This document shows positions 10,560 to 19,413 of a stretch of DNA of 27,357 nucleotides, in pieces. The notes under the pieces were generated by a model. It was not told where the DNA came from and searched no databases. It saw only the letters and a program-made list of their open reading frames with translations. The stretch covers positions 1-27,357 of the IMG/VR virus record IMGVR_UViG_3300031758_000460; one strand, 5' to 3'. Position 1 is the first letter of the stretch. Each line of letters opens with the position of its first letter. The translations under genes and the position numbers were made by a program. This stretch comes from a virus.

Positions 10560-13500
10560 TGGCACTCAATAATATTACAAGAACAAATACGATTGATGAA
10601 TGGCGCATCCAGACCAATTTGGCAGCGAATGCACTTAATCAAATTGAGACCGGTAATTACAATAAAACCAGCGGAACATTTACCATTTCGTCAACTGGTG
10701 TATTGTCTATTACTTCACCAGGCACTTCACTATCAGTTGTAAACGGCGCTCTGTTTCAGAGTAATATTGCTGTTGGTAAAGATATTGTTTTAGGCTCCGA
10801 AGTTTCGGGTACAGGTAATCTTTCTATCGGTAATACTGTTTTCATTTATGGAGGTGGTGGTTCTGGTGTTGGCGAATCTCACACGGGTCTTTATGTTGCT
10901 AATAACATAATTGGTAACGGTAGTCTTGTTATTAAAAATAAGATTGTAACAAACAATATAACAGCAAACTCAAACGTAGTAGTTGTTGGTACAGCAAACG
11001 CAGGATTTCTAGGAGTAGTCAATAGTGGTTATGTAGGAACAACTTTAACTGTCGTTGGAAATACTGCTGTTGGTAACTTGACAACTGCTAATTCGGTTGT
11101 TGCTGATAATGGTAGATTCGCAAGTAATGTAACAGCATCACATTTCGTATCTATTGCTGGTTCTATTGTTGCTGATTCCGCTAGAATTACTGCGAATGCG
11201 ACTGTCGCCCATGTGGAGGCTTCTGGATCCATTGTTGCAGACAACGCCAGAATTACTGCGAATATTACGGCTGCTCATTTAACCGCTAACGGTGGTGGTT
11301 CTGTTGTTGCTGATACAGCCAGATTTAATGCTAATACTTCTGTTGGTGAAGAACTAACAACAATTACTGTCAACGCAACAAACGCTAGATTCACCGCAAA
11401 CGCAAACGCCGCTCATTTTACAGCAAATAATGGTGGTTCTGTTGTTGCTGATACAGCCAGATTTAATGCTAATACTTCTGTTGGTGAAGAACTAACAACG
11501 ATTACAGTTAATGCCACAAACTCAAGAGTTTCTGGAAATGCAAATGCAGCCCATTTTACTACAACTTCAGGTTCAGTTGTTGCAGATAGTCTAAGAATAA
11601 CAAGTGCAACGGCCTCTGCTAATATCAGTGGTAATGTTATTGCTGGAAACGTAAACACTCAAGGTATGGTGTATGCTGGTTCTCTAGTATCTGGTAAGAC
11701 AGATGTGGGCGCATTAACGGTAACATCTTTAAGCACGGGTGGAGAGGCAACTGTTGGTGATTTAAATGTAACTGGTGATTTTGTATTATCTGGTAGCATT
11801 GTTTATGATGCTGACGTATTAACAATTAGCACTGCTTCACCAATAACAACCACTGGTGAAGCATACTTTGGTGTATTCAGAGGAAATGACAAGGGCGGTG
11901 TTTCTGGTGGCTCTGGTGGCGCATCAGCAAATGCTAATGCATATATTCGCTGGAGTTCATCCGCTAATAACTGGCAAATTCGTGATGTATTCAATTCAGA
12001 TGCTACTTCAACATATTCTAAAATACTTACCGCAAATCTAATTACTACAAGTACTGCATCGGTAAGTAATGCAGACTTTGCATCTTCATGGTTAATGAAA
12101 AACTATGTTGACAATGCAAATACAAATCTAAAGAGTTATGTAGACACAAGTGCTATTCAAACAGCGGCTGCAAATGCTGGATTACTTGGTATCAATCTAA
12201 GCGCAAACATTGGTGCGGCTAGAATTGCTGATACAGCAAATTCTGGTTTAGGTGATATCATTGTAATGGGTCGTGCTAATGGTGCATTTGGCGTTGCTAA
12301 TCTAGCATCAAATACATTTAATGGAACAAGTGGCTCAGCGGCACCAAGTAATGGTGTAATTTCATTTACAAGTACAAATGGTGTAACGCTAGTTGGTGGC
12401 GCAAATACAATTACGGTTAATACACCACAAGATGTAAGAACAACTGCAAGTCCAACATTTAGCGCATTGACATTAACCAACGCCCTTCCAGTTTCACAAG
12501 GAGGCACTGGCGCAACATCTCCGGGTGGTGCTTTAACAAATCTATTACCAGCCGGCGGTACATCAGGTTACGTTTTAGCAACAAGCGGTTCAGGAACTTA
12601 TTATTGGGCTGCAGGCGGTACTGGCGGTGGAGGTAGTGCAACTCCCGGTACAACGATTACATCAACCAGAACAACACCAACAGTTAATGCATCACAAAGA
12701 ATATTTGCAACACCCATCTATCAAACTGGTACTGGTCAACTAAGAGTTTTCATTAACGGAGTTAGACAGTTTGCTTCCGAGTATACTGAAGGCGCAAATA
12801 ACTTGACGGGCGTGGCATCAGTATCATCAAATGGTTATTTCTCAACTTCATCCGCATCTTCAACCCTTGTCGTTAATGCGCCTCTAGCAATTACAGGAAC
12901 ACTAACAGGAACTGCAACAATTACAGGTTATGTTCCAGGCAAAATTTATTATATTAAAACAATTAATGTTAACTATTTCTCATTATCAGAAACTGTTGGC
13001 GGTGCGGCAATCACAACAACATCAGGCACAACAACTGGTCTTTCATTTACGACAGGTCACAATGTAACATTAACAACAGGTACAAGTTCTGGCGATGCAA
13101 TTTTACTTGAAGTTGATGCGTATACGGTAAATCCATATTATGCAAATAACATAGCGTATACAGTAACTGGTGCAATTGATTCATCGGCAAATACTATTCA
13201 GTTGGCTATTGATAGTTTGGAATCAAGAAAGATTACAACAACGGCGGCCGAAGCAAACACAGGTTTAGGATTAATTATTGTTGGTTCAAGAGCCAATTCA
13301 GCGTTTGCTCAAGCTAATCTAGCATACGGTCAAGCAAATAATTCTTTCGGCTCATTTGGTCAAGCCAATCTAGCATTTGCTAAAGCCAATTCAGCCAGTG
13401 GTATAGCAGCCTCAGCATTTGGTCAAGCCAACTTAGCTTTTACTACAGCCAATTCAGCTAGTGGTGTTGCCGCATCTGCATTTGGTCAAGCCAATATAGC

Positions 13501-14281
13501 TTTTGCTACAGCCAATACTGCCAATAGTACATTGAATGCTAGTAATTTAACATCGGGTACTATACCAGCAGGAAGATTTCCCGCATTTACTGGCGATATA
13601 ACAACTGTCGCAGGAGGTGTAGCGTCAACTCTAGCAACTGTAAATTCAACTACAGGTTCTATGGGTAGTGCCACTCATGTATCCAGATTTACTGTAAATG
13701 GAAAAGGATTAATCACATCGGCTAATAGCGTTGCAATTGCAATTTCTTCAAGTGCTGTTTCAGGATTAGCATCATCAGCAACAACTGATACAACTAATGC
13801 ATCAAATATTAGTTCCGGCACATTAAATTCTGATAGATTGGCATACACATTCAATCAGGGTGTTGGAACAGGCTCCGCGACTAGATTCGCATCAGTGGCT
13901 GTTGGCTTACCGGCAACAACTGTTGGCTGGAGTATGGGCACAGGCGAAATTCGTGCGACTGGTGATATCACAGCTGGTTACTCAGATGATAAGCTAAAAA
14001 CAAGATTGGGTAATATTGAAAATGCTCTTGATAAAGTTTCTGCTATTTCTGGATTCTTCTATGAACCAAATAAAACGGCACAAGATTTGGGATATGAAGT
14101 AAAAAGGGAAGTTGGTGTATCCGCACAAGAAGTTCAAGCAATTCTTCCTGAAGTTGTTGTTCCCGCACCGGTAGATAATCAATATCTGACTGTGCATTAT
14201 GAGAAACTTATTCCTCTATTGATTGAAGCTATTAAAGAATTGAGAGTAGAAGTTGAAGAAATAAAAGGACAAATTAAATGA
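10559..14281 (+). CDS. Long tail fibre with C-terminal S74 intramolecular chaperone
   Basis: A 1240-residue trimeric-fibre-type protein. The N-terminus (MALNNITRTNTIDEWRIQTN) is typical of fibres from aquatic T4-like phages and presumably docks to the baseplate. The stalk has repeated VADxARxxAN units (about 180-350) that include an exact internal duplication, a domain around 717-746 (YQTGTGQLRVFINGVRQF), and 21-residue QANLA repeats at about 915-985. The C-terminal 99 residues are a peptidase S74 chaperone: Ser1142 and Lys1147 in SDDKLK have the Ser(+5)Lys spacing of the known catalytic dyad, then AQEVQAILPEV and a terminal helix. In this family the chaperone trimerises the fibre and cuts itself off before the Ser. 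Its last four bases (ATGA) overlap the next start. Confidence 0.88.
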   Translation: MALNNITRTNTIDEWRIQTNLAANALNQIETGNYNKTSGTFTISSTGVLSITSPGTSLSVVNGALFQSNIAVGKDIVLGSEVSGTGNLSIGNTVFIYGGGGSGVGESHTGLYVANNIIGNGSLVIKNKIVTNNITANSNVVVVGTANAGFLGVVNSGYVGTTLTVVGNTAVGNLTTANSVVADNGRFASNVTASHFVSIAGSIVADSARITANATVAHVEASGSIVADNARITANITAAHLTANGGGSVVADTARFNANTSVGEELTTITVNATNARFTANANAAHFTANNGGSVVADTARFNANTSVGEELTTITVNATNSRVSGNANAAHFTTTSGSVVADSLRITSATASANISGNVIAGNVNTQGMVYAGSLVSGKTDVGALTVTSLSTGGEATVGDLNVTGDFVLSGSIVYDADVLTISTASPITTTGEAYFGVFRGNDKGGVSGGSGGASANANAYIRWSSSANNWQIRDVFNSDATSTYSKILTANLITTSTASVSNADFASSWLMKNYVDNANTNLKSYVDTSAIQTAAANAGLLGINLSANIGAARIADTANSGLGDIIVMGRANGAFGVANLASNTFNGTSGSAAPSNGVISFTSTNGVTLVGGANTITVNTPQDVRTTASPTFSALTLTNALPVSQGGTGATSPGGALTNLLPAGGTSGYVLATSGSGTYYWAAGGTGGGGSATPGTTITSTRTTPTVNASQRIFATPIYQTGTGQLRVFINGVRQFASEYTEGANNLTGVASVSSNGYFSTSSASSTLVVNAPLAITGTLTGTATITGYVPGKIYYIKTINVNYFSLSETVGGAAITTTSGTTTGLSFTTGHNVTLTTGTSSGDAILLEVDAYTVNPYYANNIAYTVTGAIDSSANTIQLAIDSLESRKITTTAAEANTGLGLIIVGSRANSAFAQANLAYGQANNSFGSFGQANLAFAKANSASGIAASAFGQANLAFTTANSASGVAASAFGQANIAFATANTANSTLNASNLTSGTIPAGRFPAFTGDITTVAGGVASTLATVNSTTGSMGSATHVSRFTVNGKGLITSANSVAIAISSSAVSGLASSATTDTTNASNISSGTLNSDRLAYTFNQGVGTGSATRFASVAVGLPATTVGWSMGTGEIRATGDITAGYSDDKLKTRLGNIENALDKVSAISGFFYEPNKTAQDLGYEVKREVGVSAQEVQAILPEVVVPAPVDNQYLTVHYEKLIPLLIEAIKELRVEVEEIKGQIK
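11294..11499 (+). repeat. Exact 68-bp direct repeat, 138-bp period (46-aa tandem duplication)
   Basis: The 68 bases at 11294-11361 recur without a mismatch at 11432-11499. The 138-bp offset equals 46 codons, so the duplication is in frame and encodes two GGSVVADTARFNANTSVGEE units within the 1240-aa fibre stalk. Less perfect relatives of the VADxAR motif lie upstream from about 11095. Confidence 0.9.
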
Positions 14282-14750
14282 CAACAAAAGTCACAGGCTC
14301 AGTTTTAGCGGATACCGCAGTAACTGCAGGAAATTATGGTGGAGCAACAACACTCCAAACCGTTAGTGTTGATGCACAGGGTAGAATTACATATGCCGCA
14401 AACTTAACTTCTGGTGTTATTACTGCTGGAACAATTGGACAAGCCGCAGATATTATTGTACCAACAATTCGGTACAACGCATTAGGTCAAATTGTAGCCG
14501 CAACAAACAATACAATTCGTATAGCCAATACCGTAGTTACTGGTGTTGTTCAATTAGCGGATTCTGTTTCTAATACAAGTACTACCGCAGCCGCTACAGC
14601 AAGCGCAGTAAAAGCCGCTTATGATGCCGCAGGAACAAATGCGGCATCAGCATTAACATCCGCACAAGCAAATACTGGCTCTGGATTAATTATTGTTGGT
14701 TCAAGAGCCAATTCAGCGTTTGCTCAAGCTAATCTAGCATACGGTCAAGC
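13268..14750 (+). repeat. Exact 68-bp direct repeat shared by two adjacent fibre genes
   Basis: The 68 bases at 13268-13335 (1240-aa fibre) and at 14683-14750 (346-aa fibre) are identical; the span given covers both copies and what lies between. Both encode GLIIVGSRANSAFAQANLAY in frame (Ser for the residue just before in the second copy). Recombination between them would delete or duplicate 1415 bases, including the S74 domain. Similar but less exact QANLA repeats follow each copy. Confidence 0.9.
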
Positions 14751-15318
14751 CAATACATCTTATGGTTCTTTTGATAAAGCCAATTCAGCTAGTGGTGTTG
14801 CCGCTTCCGCATTCGGTCAAGCTAACTTAGCATTTAATACGGCTAATTCAGCAAGTGGTGTTGCGGCTTCTTCATTCGGTCAAGCGAATCTAGCCTTCTC
14901 TACCGCAAATAGTGCATTTAATGCATCTAATCTATCATCTGGTACTTTGCCTTCCGCTAGATTATCGGGTTCATATACTGGAATAACTGCTGTTGGTGGA
15001 ATAAACACTTCCCAAACAGGATCAGCTCCAATTTATGGTGTTAGGGCATGGGGAGCCTTTACTGCTTTAGGTGCTACTTTAGGTGCAGGAAATTTATCGT
15101 GTAGTCGCACAGGAGCAGGAGTTTATGTAATGACTTTTACAACTCCTATGCCTAATGCAAATTATGCGGTGTCTGCAATGGTTGATGGTACACCGGGAAA
15201 TTTGCTTGGCATTGGTATATATACGACTGTAGCAAAAACTACTAGTGGATTTAGTCTTTGGGCAGTCACTGGTTCAACGGCATATGATTTGCCATTTAAT
15301 GTAATTGTTGTTGGTTAA
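14278..15318 (+). CDS. Tail fibre protein, shortened relative of the preceding fibre's distal half
   Basis: A 346-residue fibre-like protein. Residues 1-60 hold two fibre repeats of the TAGNYGxATxLxxxxVDxxGRIT type. The centre (about 135-220) contains the QANLA repeats with the same IIVGSRANSAFAQANLAY and SASGVAAS units, then NASNLSSGTLPSARL, as in the 1240-aa fibre. The C-terminal ~110 residues begin near IYGVRAWGAF and form a predicted beta-rich tip, with no S74 chaperone. Its ATG overlaps the TGA of the preceding gene (ATGA), with an AAAGGA upstream, so the two are co-translated. Likely a fibre or fibre tip; receptor binding is inferred. Confidence 0.8.
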   Translation: MTTKVTGSVLADTAVTAGNYGGATTLQTVSVDAQGRITYAANLTSGVITAGTIGQAADIIVPTIRYNALGQIVAATNNTIRIANTVVTGVVQLADSVSNTSTTAAATASAVKAAYDAAGTNAASALTSAQANTGSGLIIVGSRANSAFAQANLAYGQANTSYGSFDKANSASGVAASAFGQANLAFNTANSASGVAASSFGQANLAFSTANSAFNASNLSSGTLPSARLSGSYTGITAVGGINTSQTGSAPIYGVRAWGAFTALGATLGAGNLSCSRTGAGVYVMTFTTPMPNANYAVSAMVDGTPGNLLGIGIYTTVAKTTSGFSLWAVTGSTAYDLPFNVIVVG

Positions 15319-15328
15319 AAGGTAAAAG

Positions 15329-15661
15329 ATGGCCGCATTTTCAGAAATCGTTATAGAGCAAGGCGCAACATTCAACACTACAATTAATGTTGAAGATACG
15401 GCTGGAGCCGCAATTAATCTTTACGGTTATACTGCAAACTCCATGATGCGTAAATCATACTATTCATCAAGTGCAACAACAATTACTTCCACAGTAACCG
15501 GCACAGCAAATGGTGAAGTAACTCTTTCCGTTTCTGCGACTAATACTGCAAGTTTGACACCAGGAAGATATGTGTATGATGTTATTATTACATCTCCAAC
15601 ATCCGTGGTAACAAGAGTTGTTGAAGGAATTGTGACGGTTCTACCTTCAGTTACGAGGTAA
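15329..15661 (+). CDS. Small beta-sandwich virion protein (hypothetical)
   Basis: A 110-residue protein that looks like a single beta-sandwich domain: FSEIVIEQGATFNTTI near the start, INLYGYTANSMMRKSYY in the middle, then LTPGRYVYDVIIT and RVVEGIVTVLPSVTR at the end. Small phage proteins with this 'EQGxxF ... LxGYTAxxxxR ... GxYxYDxxI ... VxRxxEGxVTVxPxVTR' pattern are common next to fibre genes, and resemble the N-terminal domains of phage baseplate upper proteins. An AAAAGG Shine-Dalgarno precedes the ATG, and its stop lies 2 bases before the next start. Role as a minor baseplate or fibre-associated protein is inferred. Confidence 0.72.
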   Translation: MAAFSEIVIEQGATFNTTINVEDTAGAAINLYGYTANSMMRKSYYSSSATTITSTVTGTANGEVTLSVSATNTASLTPGRYVYDVIITSPTSVVTRVVEGIVTVLPSVTR

Positions 15662-15663
15662 TT

Positions 15664-15918
15664 ATGGTTACAGCTAGAATCAATACTCCAGGAGTGATTG
15701 GTAAAGTTGCTGTTCGGCCAAATCAAAGAACAACAATTGCAGATCCAAAATTTACACCTAAGCCAAATGTCGGTTTAGTTGAATTATTTGATACTGCTAT
15801 TGACCAAGCAGAAGAAGGCGACATTATTACATATGTCTCCAGTACAGGAAAATTTGAAAATCAGCAACTTGGAAATGTAAGTGTTCAAGTTCCTAGAATA
15901 AACGGTGGGTTTTTTTAA
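15664..15918 (+). CDS. Small conserved phage protein ending in GGFF (hypothetical)
   Basis: An 84-residue protein. It opens with VTARINTPGVIGKVAVRPN, continues with VGLVELFDTAIDQAEEGDIITY, and ends in VPRINGGFF. The C-terminus resembles the ends of the next two proteins (LNGGSF and KSGGTF). GAGG lies 5 bases before the ATG, and the gene starts 2 bases after the preceding stop. I recall similar short proteins in marine T4-like phages but cannot assign a function. The T-run at its 3' end is coding (Gly-Phe-Phe-stop) with no hairpin in front, so it is not a terminator. Confidence 0.68.
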   Translation: MVTARINTPGVIGKVAVRPNQRTTIADPKFTPKPNVGLVELFDTAIDQAEEGDIITYVSSTGKFENQQLGNVSVQVPRINGGFF

Positions 15919-15929
15919 CTTACCAAATT

Positions 15930-15937
15930 CATAAATA
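15930..15937 (+). promoter_or_regulatory. Putative T4-type late promoter box (CATAAATA)
   Basis: CATAAATAGA lies in the 54-base gap before the 553-aa fibre gene. It matches the NATAAATA late-promoter motif described for T4-like cyanophages (T4: TATAAATA). The same decamer occurs before the 706-aa fibre gene. The box ends 35 bases before the ATG, leaving room for a leader with the TAAGGA Shine-Dalgarno at 15961-15966. Confidence 0.5.
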
Positions 15938-15972
15938 GAATAATAAGAAGATTCCACAACTAAGGAACAGTA

Positions 15973-17634
15973 ATGGCAAATACAGTAATTCAACTAAAAT
16001 ATTCCAGCATAACCAATAAGCCTCCTACACTTAATGTAGCCGAACCAGCTTATTCTAATGTATCCAGTACCCTTTGGATTGATGATGGAACCGGTGTTGT
16101 AGCCATTGGTGGTAAAGCATACACCGATAAAATTGATGCCGCAGCCTCAGCCGCGACTGCTAACGTTCTTGTTAAGAGAGATACCACAGGTAATGCATCT
16201 TTCAATTACATTACAGCTAACATTGTCGGTAGTATTTTTGGTAATGCTACAAGTGCAGATAAGTGGTTTACTCCCAGAAATCTTGGTGTTGATGGTGACG
16301 CAACAGGTATTATTTCTGTTGATGGTACAGCAAACGCTAATATTCCATTAGTTCTTTCTAATTCTGGTGTGGCAGCCGGTAATTACGGTTCCGTAACACA
16401 AATTCCTACTTTTGCTGTAGATTCAAAAGGTCGTATCACATCAGCATCCAATGTATCAATTTCCACAACATTAAATATTGCTGGCGATTCAGGAACAGAT
16501 GCTGTAGCACTTGCTACAGATACCATCACTTTTAAAGGTGGTGATGGTATTACTTCTGGTGTTGTAGCGGGAAATACAACAGTTATTCTTGATGTTGACA
16601 CCACAGTTCTTCGTTCAAACACAGCCATTCTAAATCAGACAATTGATGGCAACATCACCATTACTGGTAACTTGATTGTTACTGGTAATACAACTACAGT
16701 TGATGTTACTACATTGAGTGTTGAAGACTCATTGATTGCTCTTGCTAGAAATAATATTACCGATGCAGTTGATATTGGTTTCTATGGTCACTACAATGAT
16801 ACTGCTAACAGACATGCTGGTATTATGCGTCATGCAGGTGATAAGCAATTCTACGTTTTTGATAATTATGACCAAGAGCCTACAGCAAACACAATTAATC
16901 CAGCAGATGCAAGTTTCCGTCTAGCAACATTAAATACCAATTTAACGGCTAATATTGCAAATGCTACAGTAGCTACAATTGGCACTCTAACATTAACAAA
17001 TGATTTGACTGTACCTAATGGTGGTACAGGCGCCAGCTCATTTACGATTGGTAGCATTCTAGTTGGCGATGGAACAGACTCACTAAAAGTTCTGGCTAAC
17101 ACAGGTACAGCAGGAACTTATGGTTCAGCATCTAATACATTAATTGTTACTACAGATACATATGGTCGTGTATCAGCTATTACAAATAGCGCAATTCAAA
17201 TTGATGCATCAAACATCGTATCCGGTAAACTAGCAATTGCAAGAGGCGGCACAAACAACGATACATATACAACTGGTGCCGCAGTATTCTATGATGGTAC
17301 TGCAATCAAGACATTAGCAAATACTGGCACAGCAGGAACTTATGGTTCAGCATCTTATGTTCCAGTTGTTACAACTGATGACTTTGGTCGTGTTTCTGGT
17401 GTAAGCAATACAGCTATCAACATTGATACAAGCGCAGTTGTTTCTGGCACATTAGGTATTGCAAGAGGCGGCACAGGAGCTTCTTCGTTTACTGTTAAGG
17501 GTGTTATCATATCTGATGCATCTTCAACAACTGGAGCATTAGCTTCATTGACTTCACCAACCGAAGGTCATCTATTACAAATTAACTCTTCTGGAGCACC
17601 AACTTTTGCACACCTAAATGGTGGATCATTCTAA
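15973..17634 (+). CDS. Tail fibre protein with repeated GTAGTYGSA modules
   Basis: A 553-residue fibre-like protein. The N-terminal anchor (MANTVIQLKYSS ... NVAEPAYSNVSSTLWIDDG) is the same type as in the 383-aa fibre. A module at about 238-327 (TGNTTTVDV ... DIGFYGHYNDT ... FYVFDNY) is shared with the 706-aa fibre. At about 370-535, two near copies of LANTGTAGTYGSAS ... VTTDxxGRVS ... GxLxIARGGT follow, a repeat common in phage side fibres. It ends HLNGGSF, like two neighbours. TAAGGA sits 6 bases before the ATG and a late-promoter-like box lies upstream. No S74 domain is present. A structural fibre role is well supported; the ligand is unknown. Confidence 0.8.
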   Translation: MANTVIQLKYSSITNKPPTLNVAEPAYSNVSSTLWIDDGTGVVAIGGKAYTDKIDAAASAATANVLVKRDTTGNASFNYITANIVGSIFGNATSADKWFTPRNLGVDGDATGIISVDGTANANIPLVLSNSGVAAGNYGSVTQIPTFAVDSKGRITSASNVSISTTLNIAGDSGTDAVALATDTITFKGGDGITSGVVAGNTTVILDVDTTVLRSNTAILNQTIDGNITITGNLIVTGNTTTVDVTTLSVEDSLIALARNNITDAVDIGFYGHYNDTANRHAGIMRHAGDKQFYVFDNYDQEPTANTINPADASFRLATLNTNLTANIANATVATIGTLTLTNDLTVPNGGTGASSFTIGSILVGDGTDSLKVLANTGTAGTYGSASNTLIVTTDTYGRVSAITNSAIQIDASNIVSGKLAIARGGTNNDTYTTGAAVFYDGTAIKTLANTGTAGTYGSASYVPVVTTDDFGRVSGVSNTAINIDTSAVVSGTLGIARGGTGASSFTVKGVIISDASSTTGALASLTSPTEGHLLQINSSGAPTFAHLNGGSF

Positions 17635-17656
17635 ATTATAATGAAAGGATTTTATT

Positions 17657-18220
17657 ATGGATGTGAGATTACAAAATGCTTATGTAGAAGTTTTGCTTGG
17701 CAATTTTATGGAAGTTGTCAAGCAGAATCTAATGTTTCAAGCGCAAATTGAAGTAAACAAAAGTAGTTTACAAGAAGCAGAAGATTCAGTAAGAAGATTA
17801 AAAGAAGTTTCTGATTCAAATACCCAACATCAAAATCAACTTGTTGAAAAAGATAGGCTGATAAATCAACTGACAACCGAAAGGGACAATTTAAAAAGTT
17901 CCTCAGGATCAAACGATTCTTTGAAGCAAGAAAAAGATAGATTGCAGAGTGCAGTCAACGACTACATGAGGCAACTAAAAGAAACACAGCAAGAGGTGTT
18001 AAAGGTCAAGAGTGAATCACAAAATGTTTTATTACAAAATAATAATCGGATTGAAGAACTCACTAAATATGTGACAAGATTGGAAGCAGTAGTTCCAGCA
18101 AACAAACTCAAAAGAGTTAAACTTGGTGAAGTGATTCAATCTGATACACCGGAGATTACAGTTGAAGAACCCGTTCTTCCAATAGGTGATGATATTGTAA
18201 AATCTGGCGGAACATTCTAA
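17657..18220 (+). CDS. Coiled-coil phage protein ending in GGTF (hypothetical)
   Basis: A 187-residue mostly helical protein. Residues about 1-30 look like a compact helical head (LQNAYVEVLLGNFMEVVKQN), and about 32-150 form a long charged coiled coil (VRRLKEVSD, KDRLINQLTTERDNL, RIEELTKYVTRLEAVV). A short acidic tail follows, ending VKSGGTF, a C-terminal motif shared with the two upstream proteins. AAAGGA precedes the ATG. It lies between two fibre genes, so it may be a virion rod, a spacer or an assembly factor. I do not recognise a named family. The heptad pattern is visible by eye only. Confidence 0.7.
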   Translation: MDVRLQNAYVEVLLGNFMEVVKQNLMFQAQIEVNKSSLQEAEDSVRRLKEVSDSNTQHQNQLVEKDRLINQLTTERDNLKSSSGSNDSLKQEKDRLQSAVNDYMRQLKETQQEVLKVKSESQNVLLQNNNRIEELTKYVTRLEAVVPANKLKRVKLGEVIQSDTPEITVEEPVLPIGDDIVKSGGTF

Positions 18221-18230
18221 GATTCGGTAA

Positions 18231-19382
18231 ATGGCAAACACACTAATTCAGTTAAAAAATTCAGGCGCTTCAGGTAATACACCAGGTTCATTAGCTCCTG
18301 GTGAATTGGCTATTAACTATGCTGATGGTAAACTGTATTATGGAAACGCATTAAATAATCCAATTTTATTTGATGTAATAACTGAACCAGCTGGATTAAA
18401 TCAAGAAATTCAATTTAATGATGCTGGTGTATTTGGTTCCTCAGCAAACCTAAAATTCGATTCTTCTACAAAAACTTTAACTACCGATAAAATTGTTTCG
18501 GCTAATGTTGAAGTTACATCAAACTTAGTTGCAGAAAATGTAATCGCACATACCGCATTGTATGTTGGCATTGCAGACATTTCTCACACGCCTCTTGCAA
18601 ACTCATTAGGATATTTTACAGGAAATTCTTCTTCATACATTCAAGTAAACGTTGAGAATATTGATCCTGCCGGTTCTGCTGATTGGGTTGCTACTGCTGA
18701 CGTTGGTAGTGATGCAACTTTTTATACCGATTTGGGTATCCAAAATTCAGGCAGTTCAGACGGAACAATTAAAGCATTAGATGGATATTTGTTAGTACAA
18801 GGTAACACCGGTCAGATTGGTGGTAATCTTGTAATTGGTACAATATCAGGAACACCGGGTCAAGAAATTCGTGTAGTTGTTGATGGTAATGAAGATGCTA
18901 ATGTAGTCTTAAAAATTAATTCATCTGGTTTGCAGATGCTTAGGGGTGATATCACAAGTAATATCACCACCAGAATTAGCAACGTTTCAAACTCAGCATT
19001 CGCACAAGCAAATCTAGCATACAATGCGGCCAACTCAGCAGTAACAACAGGACAAGCCAACGTTGGCGCTGGATTAATTGTTGTTACAGAAAGAACAAAT
19101 TCAGCATTTGGTCAAGCCAACTTAGCATATGATGCCGCCAACGCCGCAAATAGTTTAGCCCAAGCCGCATACAATTATGCTAATACAATCATCACAGGTG
19201 GTTCTTCTGGAGACTATTTTCCAACCGCATCCTATGGTTTTGTTTCCCAAAGCATGATTGCTCTAGTTTCGGATGATACATTCATACAGGGAGAATTGAT
19301 TGGACCAATTTATGATTGTTCAGATAATCCAATAACACCCGAAGGCTTTTATTTAGAAAAAGACCTTGGCTATTTAACCTAA
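18231..19382 (+). CDS. Tail fibre-like structural protein
   Basis: A 383-residue protein. The N-terminus (MANTLIQLKNSG ... PGSLAPGELAINYADGKLYYG) is the common phage-fibre anchor in which a GELA motif precedes an LYxG strand. A beta module at about 124-224 (YIQVNVENID ... DWVATADVGSDATFY ... DLGIQNSGSSDG) is one I recall from fibres of aquatic phages. QANLAY repeats at about 255-315 link to an unusual C-terminus (YFPTASYGFVSQSMIALVSDDTF ... YLEKDLGYLT, with residues between). No S74 chaperone is visible. It starts 10 bases after the 187-aa gene with a weak Shine-Dalgarno. Fibre role likely. Confidence 0.76.
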   Translation: MANTLIQLKNSGASGNTPGSLAPGELAINYADGKLYYGNALNNPILFDVITEPAGLNQEIQFNDAGVFGSSANLKFDSSTKTLTTDKIVSANVEVTSNLVAENVIAHTALYVGIADISHTPLANSLGYFTGNSSSYIQVNVENIDPAGSADWVATADVGSDATFYTDLGIQNSGSSDGTIKALDGYLLVQGNTGQIGGNLVIGTISGTPGQEIRVVVDGNEDANVVLKINSSGLQMLRGDITSNITTRISNVSNSAFAQANLAYNAANSAVTTGQANVGAGLIVVTERTNSAFGQANLAYDAANAANSLAQAAYNYANTIITGGSSGDYFPTASYGFVSQSMIALVSDDTFIQGELIGPIYDCSDNPITPEGFYLEKDLGYLT

Positions 19383-19390
19383 CATAAATA
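19383..19390 (+). promoter_or_regulatory. Putative T4-type late promoter box (CATAAATA)
   Basis: CATAAATAGA starts at the base after the stop of the 383-aa gene and ends 23 bases before the 706-aa start. It is the same decamer as at 15930 and fits NATAAATA. A Shine-Dalgarno (AAGGAT, 19403-19408) follows at a suitable distance. Confidence 0.5.
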
Positions 19391-19413
19391 GATTGATAAT
19401 TTAAGGATATTAA

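Noticed and set aside
15909-15917. T-run at the end of the 84-aa gene as a terminator
   Set aside because: The T-run encodes Phe-Phe and the stop; no hairpin precedes it.
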